Assembly (NCBI RefSeq): GCF_020734105.1
Contig: NZ_JAJAFR010000012.1
Span: 1 to 64,000 of the forward strand
Reading direction: 5' to 3'
Origin: Alkalihalobacillus deserti
GTDB lineage: Bacteria > Bacillota > Bacilli > Bacillales > Bacillaceae_D
DNA: 64,000 nucleotides
Part shown: piece after piece, positions 61,669-64,000 of the stretch
How positions within the stretch are numbered: position 1 is the first letter of the stretch
Layout of the letters: each line of letters begins with the position of its first letter
Notes under the pieces: model-generated
The model's database searches: none
What the model was told of the DNA's origin: nothing
The model's input: only the letters and a program-made list of their open reading frames with translations
Program-made: the position numbers and the translations under genes

Positions 61669-63744
61669 CTATTTCATCAAAACCGGTCCCTTCCGTCCAT
61701 TTTTCAATTTAAAATAGGTTTTAAGAGCTTGATCGGAAATATCTTGTGCCATTCCTTTTCTTCCGCCCCCATCATCCAATTTCGCAAAAGGAACAACAAC
61801 TGCAAAGGCAATCTCAGGAGCATCATAAGGAGCATAGCCAACTAACGTTTGTGTATTCCCCTCTAAAAACTGTCGATTGTTATCGCTTCCTACGGCAATC
61901 CCGACCTGGGCTGTCCCCGTTTTCCCAGCTGGTCGATAAGTAGCATCCGCAAACTTCTTTGAGGCCGTCCCTCTAGTCATTACTCTTCTAAGTCCCTTTT
62001 TTACCCGTTTGATATGAGCATCGCTCATATCAATACGATTTAAGATTTCAGGTTCAAAACTCTGTACAACGATACTAGGTTCATTTTCTTTTATAGCAGG
62101 TTCTCTAATTTCTCGGACAAGTCTAGGTTGCATACGATACCCATCATTAGCGATCGTAGAAATATACTGAGCTAGTTGTAAGGGTGTGTACGTATCATAC
62201 TGACCAATCATTAAATCCATTAGATTCCCGCCAACTTCACTTTCTCCTTTAAGTCCTGTTTCATAATAGGGTAAATCAATACCTGTTTCAGAACCCAAAC
62301 CGAATTGACTAAAGCTGTTGCGAACCACACTATAGGCTTCTCTAATCGATTCACTATCCCATCCACAATGCTTGTTGGCTCCTTCGTAATAACACTTAGC
62401 TAATCTCATCCCAATTTGGAACATGTAAACGTTAGACGATTGTTCTAGTGCACGTAAGTCGTTAACAACACCTAACTGATTTGTCCAAGATTTTTTCACT
62501 GGTGTTGCCGGCAATCGGATAGGTTGATCATGAAATTGATCTCCAGGCTTAATAATTCCAGATTGAAAACCTGTTAAAACGGAAGCTGCCTTTACAGTTG
62601 ATCCCATTACGAAAGCTTTTGTAACATTTCCAATATGGTCATCATAATTCGTGCTTTCATAATCTGCCCGGTCTAAGAAACCTGCCATCGCCAAAATATC
62701 ACCTGTTCTGGGATCCATTAAAACCGCGTAAGCTGAACGATCTTGCAGGAACGCATAGTTTCCAGCTTTTTCCATTTCATTTTTTAATATATTTTCTAGA
62801 TGTTGTTGCAACTCCATGTCAAGTGTTAATACAAGATCATTTCCTCTTTTACCTAGCTTGCTATTGGTTTCAAGATGAATTGTTTGATTAGCTGATTTTC
62901 TTGTGATACTTTCGATAACAGCTTTCTCTCCGCGCAATACATCTTCATACCGGGCTTCAAGAAAACTAACTCCCACTAAATCTGAGCGCTGATAACCTCG
63001 TGATTCATAATAGTCAACTTTCTCCTTTGGAATAGCATTTATAGATCCAAAAAAACTACGAAAAGAATCTCCGTACAAATAGGTTCTAGTCGAATCTCGT
63101 AAGATGTCTATACCAGGCAGACGATCTAAATTTTCACTGATGACATGTGATTCTTCCTCTGTTATGTTCTTTTTAATAGACTGAGGGATGTTCGCGTGCC
63201 CACGTTGCATTTTACGAAAAATAGCTATAACTTTATGATCTTTGTCAGTTAATGCGGTTACCCTGTCATCAGGAATTCTTGAAATTTCTAGTCGGTATTC
63301 TTCTGAAAACGATTCAATTTCCCTACGTTCCTTTTTACTTACTAATTTATAGCGAGATTCTTCATCCATCTGCAATAGAAGATATTCTCTTCTATCTCTA
63401 TCTGTTATTCGCCTTGTGTCGATTTCTAACATAGGCTCTAATGCTTGAGCAATACCTAGAATTTCCTTCGTGTTTACTGTGCTAGAAGGGTTTGTATATG
63501 TAAGAGACAATTCTAATACATTATCAACGACAACATTTCCATACCTATCATACATAATACCTCTTGGTGCGCTGATTTTTGAAGTTGAATTAGATGTTGA
63601 TTCAAGTTCATTAATATAATCTTCTCCTTGTACGATTTGAACGATACCTAACCGTAAGATCAAACCCGAGAACAAAAGGAATATCACAAAAAACAGGACA
63701 TTAACTCGAAAGGTTAAATGAGTTCGTTTATTTTTGCTACTCAT
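61669..63744 (-). CDS. Class B penicillin-binding protein (PbpA/PbpH type)
   Basis: A 691-residue protein after AGGGGGAT. One N-terminal membrane anchor (VNVLFFVIFLLFSGLILRLG), a dimerisation domain beginning GEDYINELESTSNS, SAPRGIMYDRYGNVVVDN, and a transpeptidase domain with VMGSTVKAASVL (SxxK), LEQSSNVYMFQ (SxN) and RPAGKTGTAQVG (KTG). GSTVK replaces the usual GSTFK. It makes peptide cross-links in peptidoglycan; PbpA and PbpH of B. subtilis act in side-wall synthesis and rod shape. Which of the two it is cannot be decided. Confidence 0.92.
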   Translation of the reverse strand: MSSKNKRTHLTFRVNVLFFVIFLLFSGLILRLGIVQIVQGEDYINELESTSNSTSKISAPRGIMYDRYGNVVVDNVLELSLTYTNPSSTVNTKEILGIAQALEPMLEIDTRRITDRDRREYLLLQMDEESRYKLVSKKERREIESFSEEYRLEISRIPDDRVTALTDKDHKVIAIFRKMQRGHANIPQSIKKNITEEESHVISENLDRLPGIDILRDSTRTYLYGDSFRSFFGSINAIPKEKVDYYESRGYQRSDLVGVSFLEARYEDVLRGEKAVIESITRKSANQTIHLETNSKLGKRGNDLVLTLDMELQQHLENILKNEMEKAGNYAFLQDRSAYAVLMDPRTGDILAMAGFLDRADYESTNYDDHIGNVTKAFVMGSTVKAASVLTGFQSGIIKPGDQFHDQPIRLPATPVKKSWTNQLGVVNDLRALEQSSNVYMFQIGMRLAKCYYEGANKHCGWDSESIREAYSVVRNSFSQFGLGSETGIDLPYYETGLKGESEVGGNLMDLMIGQYDTYTPLQLAQYISTIANDGYRMQPRLVREIREPAIKENEPSIVVQSFEPEILNRIDMSDAHIKRVKKGLRRVMTRGTASKKFADATYRPAGKTGTAQVGIAVGSDNNRQFLEGNTQTLVGYAPYDAPEIAFAVVVPFAKLDDGGGRKGMAQDISDQALKTYFKLKNGRKGPVLMK

Positions 63745-63884
63745 GATATCCCCCTATTTATAATCATATCTTTGTATTAAAGAGGCTAACCAAAAAACGA
63801 GATATTATCAAATACCGTTAATTTTAATTAAAAATACAAATCGATCCTTCCAAAAATTACTGTAATCGTTTTCATCAATTAATT

Positions 63885-63914
63885 ACATAATATTAAAAGT
63901 TGAAAAACATACTA
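63885..63914 (+). promoter_or_regulatory. Sigma-G-like promoter of the SASP gene
   Basis: CATACTA (63908-63914) fits the sigma-G -10, and ACATA (63885-63889) lies 18 nt upstream with 4 of 5 matches to the GHATR -35. The distance to the ATG is 31 nt. Confidence 0.6.
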
Positions 63915-63945
63915 ACTTCAAAACCAAGAAAGAGGTGTATGTATC

Positions 63946-64000
63946 ATGGCAAATAACAATAATTCAAATCAATTATTAGTTCCAGGTGTGCAGCAAGCAT
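63946..64000 (+). CDS. Alpha/beta-type small acid-soluble spore protein, 5' end
   Basis: ATG after AAAGAGGTG. The visible residues MANNNNSNQLLVPGVQQA are the typical opening of alpha/beta-type SASPs, which coat and protect spore DNA from UV and heat. The gene runs off the right edge of the window. Forespore expression is supported by the sigma-G-like promoter. Confidence 0.93.
   Translation, partial: MANNNNSNQLLVPGVQQA

Overview
The window looks like a chromosome segment of an endospore-forming, low-GC Bacillaceae bacterium. It carries a gerA/gerB/gerC germinant-receptor operon, the start of an alpha/beta-type SASP gene, a yunB remnant, a type B RNase P RNA, CIRCE and CtsR heat-shock operators and many Bacillus-type small genes. 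Nothing was searched against a database; all calls come from reading the sequence and translations.

Region 1, about 0.2-12.05 kb, is the unusual part. It is an array of 18 small, mostly unrelated genes (HEAT-repeat proteins, GrpB, ComJ/Nin-like, DUF4304, DUF1871, CPCC and CxxC-20-CxxC proteins, small membrane proteins). All but one are on the minus strand. The 3' side of each minus-strand gene carries a copy, or part copy, of a roughly 75-100 bp imperfect palindrome. The site has three related boxes (A TTGAACTAAC; B and C GTTAGnnnAACAAG) plus an inner hairpin whose stem sequence changes with pairing kept. Placement at the 3' end of each gene and the AACTAAC...GTTAGTT ends (coding strand) resemble integron attC sites, though the family consensus RYYYAAC/GTTRRRY is met at only 6 of 7 positions. 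No integron integrase is in the window. An IS110-family element sits inside box C of one site. One cassette (DUF1189) is inverted.

Region 2, 12.05-16.4 kb, flanks the array and is decayed: a 5'-truncated Mrr-type restriction endonuclease, a frameshifted XerS-like tyrosine recombinase, another frameshifted fragment, an MscS channel and a stop-interrupted acidic surface protein gene.

Region 3, 16.5-38.4 kb, is mostly ordinary metabolism: serA behind a ZTP riboswitch with attenuator, a CtaG/DUF2243 pair, a TSUP exporter, an MhqO-like dioxygenase with an MhqR-like operator, cysJI, a LysM-M14 peptidase, TatD, kynA, a cold shock protein, a GH15-like enzyme and a class I aminotransferase. It contains several pseudogenes (DUF302, ABM monooxygenase).

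Region 4, 38.8-43.0 kb, is the germination receptor operon, gerA-gerB-gerC plus a CLC_0170-like small membrane protein.

Region 5, 44.7-52.3 kb, is a decaying anaerobic (Fnr) regulon: narK, a deleted molybdopterin oxidoreductase joined to an fnr 3' fragment, an interrupted membrane subunit, a MobA with a degraded signature, an Fnr lacking one Fe-S cysteine and part of its sensor domain, and an Mrp-type ATPase with a nonsense codon. Two good Fnr boxes remain at about -41.5.

Region 6, 52.4-64 kb, holds map, tag, a yunB pseudogene, an RNA methyltransferase, htpG with a perfect CIRCE, clpE with CtsR boxes, rnpB, a class B penicillin-binding protein and the 5' end of an SASP gene.
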